NCBI GenBank assembly: GCA_036925085.1
Contig: JAUPFP010000046.1
Coordinates: forward strand, 441,501-505,500
DNA length: 64,000 nucleotides
Direction: 5' to 3'
Source: Brachycybe producta
Lineage: Eukaryota; Arthropoda; Diplopoda; Playtdesmida; Andrognathidae
In this document: piece by piece, positions 1 to 12,180 of the stretch
Layout of the letters: each line of letters begins with the position of its first letter
How positions within the stretch are numbered: the first letter of the stretch is position 1
Program-made: the position numbers and the translations under genes
The notes under the pieces: generated by a model
Told to the model about the DNA's origin: nothing
What the model saw: only the letters and a program-made list of their open reading frames with translations
Database searches by the model: none

Positions 1-558
1 AGACTAAAAACAAACAAAAAACGATTTAAAAAAACAAGCGTTAAGAGCCCAGAGACACTCCACAGCATAAACGAAATGTTCAAATTTGACGTTTCCAAAA
101 ACATGGTCTCGATTTTAAGTTTTTTAACAACAAATCGTGTTTTCAAACTCTCGTTTCAGCAACAATTGAAGTTTGAATTGCGCCTTAAATGTTGTGGCCA
201 GGTTTTTTAAGGTCTTTTTGGTTGCAATATGTAAAAGGGTTTTTATTTTATAGAATTTTGAATTTTGCTAATTTCCTCGACTCTTGTAAAAGGTCGTTGA
301 CCTCAAAAAAGGTTCATTTTGCTAACAACGCTTCTAATATTTAGAAACATCTTTCAGCTTTAAAAAAAATTATGTGCAATCTTTAATCTGTTCTTCGATT
401 ATTAAGATAATTTCACGACGTTTCGACGTTTGTTGGTTGCTAGAGCCATTTGAGTAACTTTGGAACCACCAAACCGACAACGTATTGCAGCACGTGTAAC
501 TCTGAAGTGTCTCTCTAGGTTCTTCAAAGATTCGATTGCAAAACAATCGTCTCCATAC

Positions 559-3500
559 TTCGAGTAAAAGATTGCTCTTCTCCTTATGAAGGTTTCGTAG
601 AGCGGCGTCTCTTTCTTCGATCTGCGAGTAGAGTTGTCCGACTACGAGCTCGTATTCGACGGCTCCGTTGCTACGACTTCCTTCCTCGCACATCTTCAAT
701 AAATTCTTCTCTAACTGTTCTCTCAGCTGATCATAAGTTCTAATCGATTCTTCGAGATGTTTTCTAAGAGACGATATTTCTAAAAGATAATCTTCAAGAC
801 GACAACGAGACAAATTTGTCGAAACGTCGCCACTACGATTGCGATTCCGTCGAGTGACGTTACGCGTCCTCGGAGAAAGAGACTTCACCGAAGCCGTCGT
901 CGATCCACCGACGTTACAAACTTGTTGATAAAGACCGAGTTCGCTTCGAAGAGATTTGTTCAGTTCCTCCAATTCGTGAACTTGAGATTTTAAACTACAA
1001 ATTTCTTGCACGTTTGTTCTCCACTTATGAATCGCTAAAACAAAGAAAAACGCAAGACGCAAAAGACATGAACTGTACTGTCGAATAGCAAAACATTTTA
1101 ACGATTAGTAGCCGCTAGCCTCTAAGGCAAGGTGCTGTGATGTTAAACAGGTTGTGTCGCAAGCGAGTAATAAGGCGAAATAGCTGTACAAGCTCGTACT
1201 CAGAGAGGCTAATTGGCAGAAATTAAATCGAGAGAAGTTCGTATAACTTTTTCGTCTTAATTCGCGTCTTCGGTACAACCTACATAACAATTCCAGAGCC
1301 TCAACATAGAGGCTAGCGGCTACTAATCCAAAAAAACAATCAAGCTTCCAAAATAAGTAACATTCGAACCCTTGTTTCCGAGGCGTTTACTCATTTCCGT
1401 CATTATCTCCGATTCCGTACTAGTCGTAGACATGAAATCGACCAGACGACGAGGAGAACCGTTCGATGTCTTGCCTAAAGGAACCAACTGACTGCCATCA
1501 AGTCCGATACGTTGCTGAGAAACTCCACGATCCGGTTCGGACCACGAATCGGATTCGGAAGCATCGTTTTCACCTAATCGCGATCCATTCAGCGATATAT
1601 TAAGATTTGTCGATGCGAGAAAAGACTTTTGAAAAGTAGACGATAACAGTGAAAACGAAGGAAGTTCGTCCACCGTTTTGGGTTGCTCCATAGTTTCGTT
1701 CTGTTCGGCATTCGTCAAAAGAAGCAAGAGTTCGTCGCTCTTCGCCCGTGGATTCCGATCGGTCGACTCCGATTCGAACGCGAGACTTTTGTCGCACGTT
1801 TTACGTTCTCCTGGGCTACGATCGAATTTCTCATCTCTCGACGAGACAACCGTACTTTCGCCGTCGTCGTGCGACTCGAACACATCGTCATCGTTCAAAG
1901 ACATCGTACCTTCGGACGCATCTCTCGTCGATTCATCTGCAATCGTTGATTTATCGGCAAACGAAACACAATTATTGTACACTAAAACGAAAACAAAAAA
2001 GGTCAAACGCATTAGGTTCGACGTAAACCATCGGCAAAGGAATTGTGTCAGCGCCGCTATTGTTTTTACCATTCAGCGACTGCGACAAAGTGGCCGATAA
2101 TTCACGACTCTTATTGATGTAACCTCTGATCGAAGACAACCTTTGAGGCGTCAACAAACTGAGATCAAGAAATCCTCTATCGTCAAACCGTAGAAGTTGT
2201 TCGAGAAAATCCGCCAGCTCCTCCAAGCGACATCTAAGTAATTCGCAAGCGTTGCGTGACGCAGAAAGATCTTTCCAAGTTCCGTCGCAAAACTCCACTT
2301 GAACTCCGACATCGTTACACGAACATCGAGGTCTCGTGCGTTCGAAATCTTCGCGCAAACTCGCAATTATCTGTTCTTTACAGTCGAGATCCGATCTCAA
2401 AAGGCAAAGTTCCTTCTCGAGATTCGTGACGATATCGGAATGATGACGATTGTAAAAAACGGAAGGATCGTCTTTGATTGGAGTCACCGGAGCGCTCGAG
2501 GAGCCACGTTTCTGAACTTTAACTTCCGGTCCGATCAAACCGCTATTTAAGATTCCACCATCAAAGTTCGTTACGCTGTGATGCCTACTGTAACGTGGAT
2601 TCGATAGTAACGGAATCGTAACGTTGTTCTCCGCAAGGTGGCGCCTATATTGTTTAAGCCTGGAACTAAACATTCGAACCGTTGCCTCGGTCGACGACAA
2701 CAAGAACTTCAACCTATTGATCTGAATCAAAACAAACAACTGTTAAAACAAATACGAAATCGAATTCATCGACAGCCATACGAACTTCGGCATCGGTTTC
2801 TTTCAGTTGTTTCGTCACGATTTCAAACTTCACCGGACGAGCAACCGAGTTTTCTCCTTTTTCGTTCCATTTTTGGACTTCCGAAATGAGCATCTCTGCG
2901 TTTTGAGCGAGATATTTCAGCTGTTCGTCATTTTTCGCTTCCGATGTCGAAACGCAAGCGATACGTTGCTTCAAGACGCCATTTAGATGAGACGTCAACT
3001 TCAACTGAAGACCAAGTTTAAAAATTTCGTCCTAAAAACAACAAAAAACGATGAAAAAAACGTTTAAAATGAATCTTTGAAATCCTACAAACTTTTAGTT
3101 CTTGAGTCAAATGATCTCTTTTTACGTCGGAATCTTCTAAATCGTCTTCGCAGTAGTTCAACCTTTCGTTTAAGAGAAACTCGAGCTGAACTCCGGCGTC
3201 GGCCAATTGTTGCTTACTATAATCTCTCTGTTCGGCAACTTCTCGAAGACGAGACTCGAGATCGGTCAGTCTAGACGACAGCTCGTCTCTTTCCGTTTCG
3301 AGAATCGAGAACTCGCTCTTCAAAGAGTTCACCATACGAACGAGTCCGTCCGACGATTCCGAATCGTCTTCGCCGACAACTCTATCGTATAACGACGATA
3401 CGTTTTTAAGCACCGAAGATAATTTCAAGAAAATGTCTTCGGGACATCTCTCGTCGCCTTCGAGAACGAAGTTCAACGAGGTTTTAAAGTTCTCGACGAT

Positions 3501-6500
3501 CGATGCTAAAACAGACAAGAAACGTTTATTATTAAAGGTTTGTTTAAATCTTTCGTAACCTTCGTCTTCCGTTTAATATATATATTTTAATAATAACATT
3601 ATTAGAATTTCAAATTCATTTCTCCTGATAAAAGACAATCAAGATCGAAAAAAAACTCTCTCACCTTCCCAATGCTCGAGATCTTTCTGTTTGATTGCGA
3701 ATTCGCTTTCTAAACACTGAATCTGTTGAATGGAGTTCAGGCGATCCTTCTCTGCCTACAAATCAATTAGAAATAGTAGAAGGTCAAAGGTCATTTGCAT
3801 ATACCTTTACAAATTCTTTAAAAAATGACAAAAGGTCAAAGTCCAACTATAAAAACAACATTCTCAACTACCCTTTGGACACATTTAAGCAATCAATATA
3901 AACAGAATAATTTCACAATTTATGCAAATGAAAGAGAATTCTTTGTTTACATCGTGCAGTTCAGAAACATGAGTTTTGAACTTTTGATATATCTTTCAAA
4001 ATAAACTTTTAATGGCTGGTTGGAAAACGAAAACATTTTAAAATTTTAAAAAATCCTTTAAAAAAATTTCAAAATCTTAGACTTTCTTTTCGTTTTCGAA
4101 CAGCCATTAAAAGTTTATTTTGAAAGATATATCAAACATGATTATTTGATTCAGTTCACGGTTCTAGCTTCTAAAATACAATTCAATTTTTTATTAAATT
4201 TGTTTTAATTAACTAGAAGAGTATTTTCATGTTTGTATTTTATAAAACAAATTAAAAATTCACAAAACAAAAAATGTAAATTTGATCGTTTTTCTAAACC
4301 GCCATAAAAAGTTTATTTTGTAAGATTTCTTATAAGTGAAAGTTACTCTTCTACTTTTTAAAAAAAAAACATCTCGAAATGCAAAGTGAACGACAAATTA
4401 TTTAAAAATACAAAAATTCTTAACCCAAGAAAAATCTTTTAATTTTGAAGAATAAAGTCAATCAAATGTGAATAATATAAAGAATATCACGACAAAGAGT
4501 AAGTTTGAAACATCACCTGCGATAATTCGGATTTGGCTCGTTCCAATTCTTCCATGTATTTCGTCTTGTCTCTGCTACTTTGTTCCAACTGAAATCCATA
4601 CAAAAACAACATAAAATTGACGAAAACCGACTTTTCCCTCTCGGACAGACGAGAAACTTTTACGTCACCTGTTCATCTTTCTCGCGAACGGCAACCAAAA
4701 ATCCCTGAAGGGCATTCTTCATGACGGCCGATTTCTTCGCCTGTTTCTCGATCTGTTCGTCCTTTTTAACCAGATCAGACTCCAGCGTCTACTCAAGAAC
4801 GAAAAACAAGTCAAAATACGAATCGTTTTGTCACAACTTCGAATCTGAAGAAGAAAAAAAAAGCCCAAACCTCGATCTTCGTCTGGAATTTTGTTATCTG
4901 GTCGTTCAGATCGCCGATTACGATTTCGAGTTCCGTCACTTTCTGCTGCATAGACGGAATTCCAACCTGAAACGAAAAGAGAAATTCAACAAGTGTCATA
5001 ACGAGAGAGACGGCCGCCGCAGCATAATAATAGTTACGGGAGAGTCGGAACTTTCTCCTTCGCTCAACTGGTCCATGAAAGAGAAAGCTTTGAACCACGG
5101 TAGACTCTGGCCTCGTTCTGTCTTCTTTTCACCTTCGGAAGCTTTTTCAAGCAGCTGAAAATGACACGAATAGCGTTGAAAACGAAATTAAATGTAACAA
5201 ACGATCGAAACGAAACCTGTTCGAGTTGTTCTATCCTTTGTAGAAGCTTTTGCTTCTCGTTTTCTCGTTCCAGAGTCATTTTCTCCATTTCGCTCTTCTG
5301 TTGAGCTTCGAGAACTTCGAGCGCCTTCGAGGCGGCGACCAGAAGCCCGTGTTTATCGACAACATCCTTCTTAAGACCTTCGACCTCCACCTAAAACAAA
5401 ATCCAAATAGTTATTCTATTAAAACGAGAAACTTTCTCGTAGAAAAAAATAAAGAAGACAAACCCTCAATTCGATGTTCGCTTTGTGGATGTCTTCGAAA
5501 CTACTTCCACGTCCCAATTTCTGTTGGATTCTCTCTTCGAGTAAGTAGATTCTCAACTTGAGATTGAAGTTTTCCTTCTTCAAGTCGTCTATCAGTTGAT
5601 CGTACTCCTTCATCGTTCTCGTTCGAATCGGAGACATACGGGTGACGTCGGTCGTCTTGTTCCCTTTAAAAATCAAACCCAAACCCCCCACAAAAAATAC
5701 AAATTGTAATCGAACTCTTGAGTTATTTTATGCGTTTCTAAAAACTAGAATGAGTAGCTCAATCACTTAAGACCCATTTTTATATCAATATCTTTTTTTA
5801 AAAAATAAGCTTTTCAAAAACTTTGAAACATTTTTAAACTGACATAAATAGCTTATTTTGAAAGATTTTCATCATGAAAATGCTCTTGAGTGATTGAATC
5901 ACCCTTCTAGTTTCTAAAACTTCTAATTGACGGAATAACCAGAGTTGATGGGCGGAAGGGAGGTTTATACTTTAATAATTGTTCAAAAACGACTACTTTG
6001 CGCAATCATTTTAATCAAAAAAATAAAATAAAATCAATTTCATTTTAAATCAATCTACTCTGCAGTATATTTGGATCCATTTTACTCTTCTAGTTTCTAA
6101 AACGCTTGTAATATTTTTTTTTAATTAATATTTTTTTCGAAACGCGTTTATTTATCTTTGGATTTTAATTGAAAATTAGTAAACATGTTTACTTTTTTTG
6201 TTAAATTTAAAATTAAAACAGGAAAAGAGAGGCGAAAATTGAAAAGTTCATTCGCCGCATTTTAAGAAAATCCCCCTCTCTTCCCCCCCCCCCCCCTCCA
6301 CACTCAACTCCCCCCTTAACAGCTGAGGATGTTAACAAGAGAGAGAAAAAAGTATCAAGTTTCTCCCACTTATCCCATCTTATCCCCGTTTTTCTTAAGG
6401 AGGAGGAGGAGGAGGAGGAGGAGGTAGAAACAAAAAAGGAAACCAGTGGAGTGGGGGGTGGGGGGTGGGGGGGGGAAATAATTATTATTATCACCGTTGT

Positions 6501-9500
6501 TTGTCTCCGTGAAATCCAAACGAGTGTCTTCCATTTGGAACAGCTGTTCGGGATTCGCACTTTTATTTCAAGAAAAGGAAGAGAAAAAAGACGAAAAAAT
6601 GATTATTAATGAGAAAATATGTAAACTGACGGCGCGTGTCAACCCGCCTCCCCCTTTCGACATGTGTGTTTCCCCCCCCCCCTCCCTTCTTCCCCTCTCA
6701 ATTCCACAACATAAATGTCAGCTTTACAAATTATGTGCTCGGATTTTTATGCAAAATATCACATGCAAATGTTTCTCAATCTGTGGCCCAAAAGAGCCAA
6801 AATGTGAAGTAATAATCGCACAAACCAACAATTATTTTTTTTTCAATAAAAAAAAATACTGGTTAGAGGCTAGAACTCAAGTTGACAACTGATAATAACC
6901 ATAAATCTTAGCCTCTAACCAACCTTTTTTTTTATTAGGTTTAAAAGTCATAATTGCTGTTGATTTAAACGAATCCTAAATTTTCTCGAATCCGAATCCT
7001 AAAAGGTTCTCGAATCTCTCGAATCCTTCATATAAGAATCCTATATTATTCATTATCGAAAATACAAATAAATAAAATAATATTAAATATTAAATTAATA
7101 ATAAAACAAGTGTGGCTTCACTTAGGGTCGCTGCCACAAGGTGATGATTATTCGTGATCCGGATACCACCACCGAAATTGCAACAATCGCCGGTTTTTTT
7201 ATTTTTTGGTTAGTAAACCGCTTCTATTGGACGTCAATGGAAGTTAAAACTAATTTTACCAAAGTTTTTAACAGTTTTTTTTTTAAGATTAAGATTCGAA
7301 AGATTCGAAAAATACAAAAAAAAAAAAAAAAAACGGCGAAGATTCGAGTTTCGCGAATCTCGAATATTTTTCAAGATTCGCGATGATTCGAATATCCCCC
7401 CCCCCCATCTCTAATTACTTTACACATGAGAAACAGCTGCTTTCATATTGCATAAAAATCCGATCTACACACACTTTTTTCATTTTCAACCTGATATTTG
7501 TATGGTGGCGCTGATCAAGCGCCAAATAGAACAAACGCCAAACTGAATAAGCGCCAAATGGAACAAACGCCAAACTGAATAAGCGCCAAATGGAACAAAC
7601 GCCAAACTGAATAAGCGCCAAATTGAACAAACGCCAAACTGAATAAAAGCCAAAAATTTTGCGGTTATTCAGTTTGGCGTTTGTTCCATTTGGCGCTTAT
7701 TCAGTTTGGCGTTTGTTCCATTTGGCGCTTATTCAGTTTGGCGTTTGTTCCATTTGGCGCTTATTCAGTCGCCCCATTTGTATGTTTGAGATTATCATCT
7801 TATCTTATTTGAAAATGGCGTGTTTCTTTGTAACAAAATTCGGTTTAAAAAAAAAGGACCAAAGAAGAAGACACATTGAAGAAGAAGCTCCTCTCTTTTT
7901 GAGAGAAAAAAGGAACCAGTTTTGTTTGTCTTTTTCTGTAGTGTGTCGTCTCTGTCTTGTCTGGAACGGAGCCAGACCCCTTAAATTCCACCCCAAACTA
8001 CACTCATTTCTCCTCCTTCCTTATTTCTATTTTAGAGTTCATGTTTCTCTGTGAAAAAAAGGTCTTTTCTTGAATAGGTCACCGGGTTCGGAATAAAGGA
8101 ATGAAAAAAACAGTGTGCCAAGTAGGGTTCTCCTCCTTCTTCCTGTTGCCCCCTTGTCATCAGTACGGTTCCTCACAAGAGAAACAAACATTTTAATCCA
8201 CTTTTTAGAAGAAATTAATTCTATAATTCAACTCCAATTTTTTTTAACGAAAGTTACTTCCAATAATTTCATAAAATTCGAATAATAAATCAAGAATTTT
8301 CCTATGAATTTCATAAATTTCAACAATTTTGCTACTATTTTCATTCAAATTATGGGATGATTTTCCCCATGCATTTTTCATTATTTTAGTCAAAACTTCA
8401 AATACGTCACCAAAATTTACAACAAAGCTATGAAATTTCCATTACATTCGTCATTTTTTATTCAGTTTTGTCATCGAAATTGATAGAAAAATTACCTATT
8501 AAATGAAAATGTCAACAATTTGTTTAAATTTTCAATTCAATACATAATTTTCTTATTACGGGTTCAGTTTTGTCATCAATTTCAACAGTTAGGTTGACAC
8601 ACCTCCCCCCCCCCCCCTCCTTCTCTGTTTCTGAAAGAAGCAACAACAAAAGGCCCTCAGGAACAGAAAGAAGATCCTCTCTGTCTCTTGAAAAGACCCT
8701 TTTGTGATTGTAAAAGGGCGTGAAAATCCACTTTTAAAAAGATCATCTAATCCTCAACCCCCCCTCTCCATTGTACAAGGTTATCAGTGTAAATCCACTG
8801 AGATTTTTACACGGGAGTCGCAAAATGTTGTGTCCATAAAACGAAGAAGGACCTTTATCTCTCTCTCTCTCTCTCTCTCCACTCAGAGAGAGAGAGAGAG
8901 AGAGAGAGAATGGGGGGATTGGTGGACCACACCCGATTTTGATAAGCCGTGTTGTTCTCATACATAATTAGGAATCTGCTACAAATAATTCACTATTCCC
9001 CTGTAATCTCAGTTAACTGAGAACAGTTAAGAGTGAGATTGAGAGTGAAATCCACTCTCATTTGTCACCAAATCAATTCATCTTTCTCTCTTTTTTAATC
9101 TCTTCTTTTTAAGTTGTTTCCTTCCTTCCTTCCTTCTTAAACGACCTCAAAACGAAATTCAACTTCGAGGATCAAATTCAAGAAGAGGAAAAGACTTGGT
9201 ACTTGAACCCTCTCAACAGGGTTCCCCTATTGAGTTTTTTTTATTATAAACAAGGGGTTTTTCTGGGTTGAAATTCATTTCAAAAGGGGTTACATTAAGA
9301 GACCAACATAGAGCTCATTGAACCTCAGAGAATCTTGTGATCATCACGGACTTTTAGGGTCCTCAAGGATTTTTGTGGGTCCTGTTGACTTTTGTGATCC
9401 TCATGCATTTTTGTGATCTTAATGGAATTATGGGCACCATGGACTTTTGTGGTCATCGTGGACTTTTGTGGGTCCTCATGGACTTATGTGGGTGGGCCTC

Positions 9501-12180
9501 ATGAATTTGGTGACCTGGCTCACTATAAAATTTAGTGGGCCGGCCCTCAAATATTGTTTTTCTCAAAATGTTGGCCTGTTGTTCAAATTTCATGTGTGGA
9601 GGAAGGAAGTTTCCCTTCTTGAATTTGAACCCTGAAGCTGAGATTAACTGAGAGAAAGAATGACAAGAGAGCAAAAGAGAGAGAGAGAGAGAGAGAGAGA
9701 TAAGGAGAGAGAGAGAGAGGACCTTCGAATCTAATTAATTATTAAAACATTGGAAATGAATGAATAAAGCAGAGAGAGATCAATTTCATTTTAATTGATG
9801 ATGAACCCACATTTTTCATGCGTTTTCAGACGTCGTTTTAAAACAACTTCTCTGAGACACATGATTAGGGCTCGGATTTGTATGCAATATCATTAAATGT
9901 TTCTCAACCTGTGGCCCATCATGGATCAATTGCTAAGCACCCCGTTTAAATCAACCAACAATTATGGTATTTTTCTAATAAAAAGAACACTCGTTCGAGG
10001 CTAGAACTTTCTAATTGATTCGCTTTCTAATCTAGCCTCTAACTTGCATTTTTTATTATTAAAAAAAGCATAATTTAAGTTGCTCTAATGATGATGATGA
10101 TGATTACTTCACAATTGACATTTGGGCCACAAAAAATGAGAAACATTTGCTTTAATATTTGCATAAAAATCCGAACCATACACATGATGAAGTAAAAGGA
10201 GGTCAAATCAATCGGGTCAGACTAAAACGCGGAAACTGACGGAAACGCGCAGAAAAATAAATATTAGGCTACTATTGGCGATATAAGGCACGGAAAAGCG
10301 CGGAAAACACCTACAAACACCCGGAAAAGCGCAGAAAACACTTACAAACACACGGAAAACACTTACAAACACACGGAAAACACTTACAAACACACGGGAA
10401 AGCTCGGAAAACAAAAACACATGGAAAAGCGCGGAAAACACAAACATTTTCCCATGTGTTTGTAAGTTTTTTCCGCGCTTTCCCGTGTGTTTGTAAGTTT
10501 TTTCCGAGCTTTTCCGTGTGTTTGTAAGTGTTTTCTACGCTTTTCCGTGTGTTTGTATGTGTTTTCCGTGCCTTGTATCGCTTATTGAAGCCTAATATTT
10601 ATTTTTTCCGCGCGTTTCCGTGTTTTAGTCTGACCCAATCAATAAACGTCAATCAAAAGGCAAAATTCCCTTTGTTTTTAAGAAAAGAAGGTTTTTTTTT
10701 TCAGTGTAGATAAGCTCATTTTGTTGGGACCTAATAGGGGCCCCATACCCCAATCTTCTCAAGTAGGTCAAAGAGCACACTTCCGGTTGGTTAACATAAC
10801 AATGGCGGATGATGTTACCTTCTAAAGGGGATAGGGGTGAGAGGGGTCGTAGGCCTTTTACGAGGCAAACTCTTTGAACCTCTGTAAGTGTTGCAAGAAG
10901 CCATCTTTTTTCTTTTAGATTTGATTCATCTTTTTGAAGAAAAAAATGTTTCAGTTGGTTTTGATCCAAATGCGCATTTTCATCGCTTTAAAAATCCGTT
11001 CCTAAATTGAGCGGAGAAACAAAGGTCAATTCTAAAAAAAATCATATTTGTTGTGCGTAAGTTGCAAAAAAAAAAAAAAAAATCCACTAATTTGTTTTTC
11101 TTAAATTTTGCAGCAAAAAAAGGTCCAAATGTTCAAGAAAAACAAGATTTCAAAATGTTTTGCGTGACGTCACATATGTTTTCACACAGTCTTATTTTGC
11201 AACAAGATGGTCCTCCTCCTTCTTCTCCAAAAATACATTCAAAGATATTTCATTTCTGGCAAACGTTGAAATAAATTTCACAAAAAAAAAAAAAACGCCG
11301 TCCGAAAATAGAAAATATAATTTATAGTCGTTATTTCGTTGTCTCGTCCGTTAAATGCAAACAATTGCGTCATCAATTATTTCATTAATTATTATAAAGG
11401 TTGTCTTTTTGCTGCTTAATTGAACACAGGTATCAAGAACATGACGTCATAATCTCTTTCCCCGTTGTCATGGAAACGCAGCATCCCTTACAGGTAACAT
11501 TACAATAAATCCGAAACACGCGAACATAATTATAAGAAAAACCGCACAACGTTAAAAAAAAAGGATGTCTTCTAACGGAAACGACTGTGAACAAAATGGA
11601 TCATCATCATAAATGATCCATCGTCCCTTTTCGTAATAGGTTAGCCTCAACACAGAGTCTCACTTCTCAAGTTTCATCACAACGACTATGATAACAATTA
11701 CTGAATGGAACCCATCTTTGAAAAAAAGAGAGTAGAAAAGAAAAAAGAGCGTTGCCATAGCAACCAGTGATCTTTCGATATAACGCCGTCACTCACGTAG
11801 CGGAGGAGGAGCAAAATTACGTCATCAACAAGCGAAAAGAAGGCGGAGTTCACTAATAGCTCGCAGATAGCTACCGCCATCTAGCGAGTGTATTCAAAAC
11901 CAAAAGTCAAAACATTCAAATCGACAATTTTACTCATGGTTTTTAAAGAAAAACATAACTGAGCTACCTCGTTACACTCAGTAAAGATAATTTTATGTGT
12001 TAACCGTACTTGTATCTTTTAAAAGTGTCCTGGTAATGGCAATAAAACATGCTGTTTAATGAGAAATGTAGCCTCTTGCCACCCCCACCCACTCCGATAA
12101 AGTGATTTAGGTCGATTTATTTACCTTTCATCGAAGTTCACCGGTAAACTGACGTCGTCAGCACACGAGAAATCCATCAT
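559..12180 (-). CDS. CDK5RAP2: CDK5RAP2 / myomegalin / centrosomin family protein (3' part beyond left edge)
   Basis: This protein recruits gamma-tubulin complexes to centrosomes through its CM1 motif. Visible exons in transcript order are 12142-12180, 6495-6543, 5464-5663, 5217-5390, 5038-5154, 4871-4966, 4669-4788, 4517-4588, 3665-3755, 3093-3505, 2756-3031, 2070-2721, 1370-1981 and 559-1034. They encode about 1129 residues and the gene continues leftward. The CM1 domain lies near residues 42-110 and contains LKKENFNLKLRIYLLEER. The rest is mostly coiled coil. CRLEELADFLEQLL (in 2070-2721) and LRKHLEESIRTYDQLREQ (in 559-1034) match internal conserved segments I recall from vertebrate CDK5RAP2. 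The first exon encodes MMDFSCADDVSLP, which resembles human MMDLVLEEDVTVP; this is the least certain exon because 5.6 kb of repeats separate it from the next. The donor at 1369 (GTTCGA) is weak. Family assignment is firm; the choice between CDK5RAP2 and myomegalin labels reflects a vertebrate duplication. Confidence 0.88.
1106..1327. mobile_element. MITE-like palindrome in a CDK5RAP2 intron
   Basis: A terminal inverted repeat of about 22 bp (GATTAGTAGCCGCTAGCCTC at the left, its reverse complement at the right) bounds about 220 bp. It lies in the intron between exons 1370-1981 and 559-1034. No clear target-site duplication is visible. The open frames inside it have no recognisable product. 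Confidence 0.6.
3966..4145. mobile_element. Diverged copy of the main palindromic MITE in a CDK5RAP2 intron
   Basis: The left arm (ATATCTTTCAAAATAAACTT) is mirrored by the right arm (AAGTTTATTTTGAAAGATAT). This is the inner part of the MITE family found throughout the window. A further fragment lies near 4290-4340. Both sit in the 760-bp intron 3756-4516, the longest CDK5RAP2 intron seen downstream of intron 2. Confidence 0.6.
5732..5925. mobile_element. Main-family palindromic MITE (CDK5RAP2 intron 2)
   Basis: A full palindrome whose left arm contains AAAAACTAGAATGAGTAGCTC and whose right arm ends near TTCTAGTTTCTAAAAC. The spacer carries the family's AAGCTTATTTTGAAAGAT segment. It lies in intron 2 (5664-6494). 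Confidence 0.75.
6735..7474. mobile_element. Palindromic MITE (GCTCGGATTTTTATGC family), interrupted by another insertion
   Basis: The left end begins GTGCTCGGATTTTTATGCAA and the right end is its inverted partner, ending TTGCATAAAAATCCGATC. The middle (about 6960-7410) is absent from the second family copy at 9866-10185, so it looks like a later insertion. That insert is built of GATTCGAA / TTCGAATC inverted motifs. An inner inverted pair, GGTTAGAGGCTAGA / TAGCCTCTAACC, sits at 6861-6925. Confidence 0.65.
7504..7775. mobile_element. Foldback element with 8-bp target duplication
   Basis: Two arms of tandem 32-bp units (motifs GCGCCAAATGGAACAAACGC and CAAACTGAATAAGC) face each other around about 7645. 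The element is flanked by ATTTGTAT at 7496-7503 and 7776-7783. The ends are GGTGGCGCTGAT and the complement of GGGGCGACTGAAT. The 8-bp duplication fits hAT-like or other 8-bp-duplicating transposases. It encodes no protein; the open frames across it are repeat translations. Confidence 0.8.
9866..10185. mobile_element. Palindromic MITE (GCTCGGATTT family), uninterrupted copy
   Basis: The left arm starts GGCTCGGATTTGTATGCAAT and continues AAATGTTTCTCAACCTGTGG. The right arm is the inverted form, ending GCATAAAAATCCGAAC. The inner GAGGCTAGAA / TCTAGCCTC pair matches the copy at 6735-7474, so the two belong to one family. Confidence 0.75.
10214..10636. mobile_element. Foldback element with tandem-repeat arms
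   Basis: The ends are GGGTCAGACTAAAAC and its inverted partner GTTTTAGTCTGACCC. The arms are tandem units of 21 and 31 bp (motifs CGGAAAACACTTACAAACAC and CGGAAAAGCGCAG). Flanks are AATCAATC at 10206-10213 and AATCAATA at 10637-10644, a 7/8 matching 8-bp target duplication. The element is non-coding. Confidence 0.78.
11464..11477. promoter_or_regulatory. RFX X-box motif
   Basis: GTTGTCATGGAAAC fits GTHNYYATRRNAAC exactly. It lies about 670 bp inside the first intron from the proposed CDK5RAP2 first exon. RFX factors bind such sites at ciliary and basal-body genes. Confidence 0.5.
11751..11764. promoter_or_regulatory. RFX X-box motif
   Basis: GTTGCCATAGCAAC is a perfect match to GTHNYYATRRNAAC and a near-perfect inverted repeat. 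It lies about 380 bp downstream of the proposed first CDK5RAP2 exon. Confidence 0.55.

Larger units (their letters stand above)
6544..12141. other. First intron of CDK5RAP2, filled with repeats
   Basis: This 5.6-kb stretch has no exon I can support. It holds homopurine and poly-C tracts (around 6280-6480, 7395, 8600), two related palindromic elements, two foldback elements, a GA/CT microsatellite (8860-8910), a degenerate minisatellite rich in GGACTTTTGTGGGTCCTCAT (about 9325-9500), another GA tract near 9675-9720, and two X-box motifs near its 5' end. Confidence 0.6.

Noticed and set aside
6213-6560. 115-residue minus-strand open frame
   Set aside because: It crosses poly-G/C and AGG tracts; only the short segment 6495-6543 is supported, in a different frame, as a CDK5RAP2 exon.
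7415-8054. Open frames encoding repeated SIWRLFSLAFVPFGAYSV-like peptides
   Set aside because: They are translations of the 32-bp units of the foldback element at 7504-7775, on both strands, with no gene context.
10217-10713. Open frames encoding repeated RVFVSVFRVFVSVF-like peptides
   Set aside because: They are translations of the tandem arms of the foldback element at 10214-10636.
10649-10969. 106-residue minus-strand open frame
   Set aside because: It opens with TTG rather than ATG, lacks clear splice signals, and I recognise no domain.
11698-11880. Minus-strand ATGGCGGTAGC... open frame as a possible first exon
   Set aside because: It contains a good donor-like TAC|GTGAGTGAC, but the peptide resembles nothing and does not join CDK5RAP2; it lies between X-boxes and is probably promoter or intron sequence.
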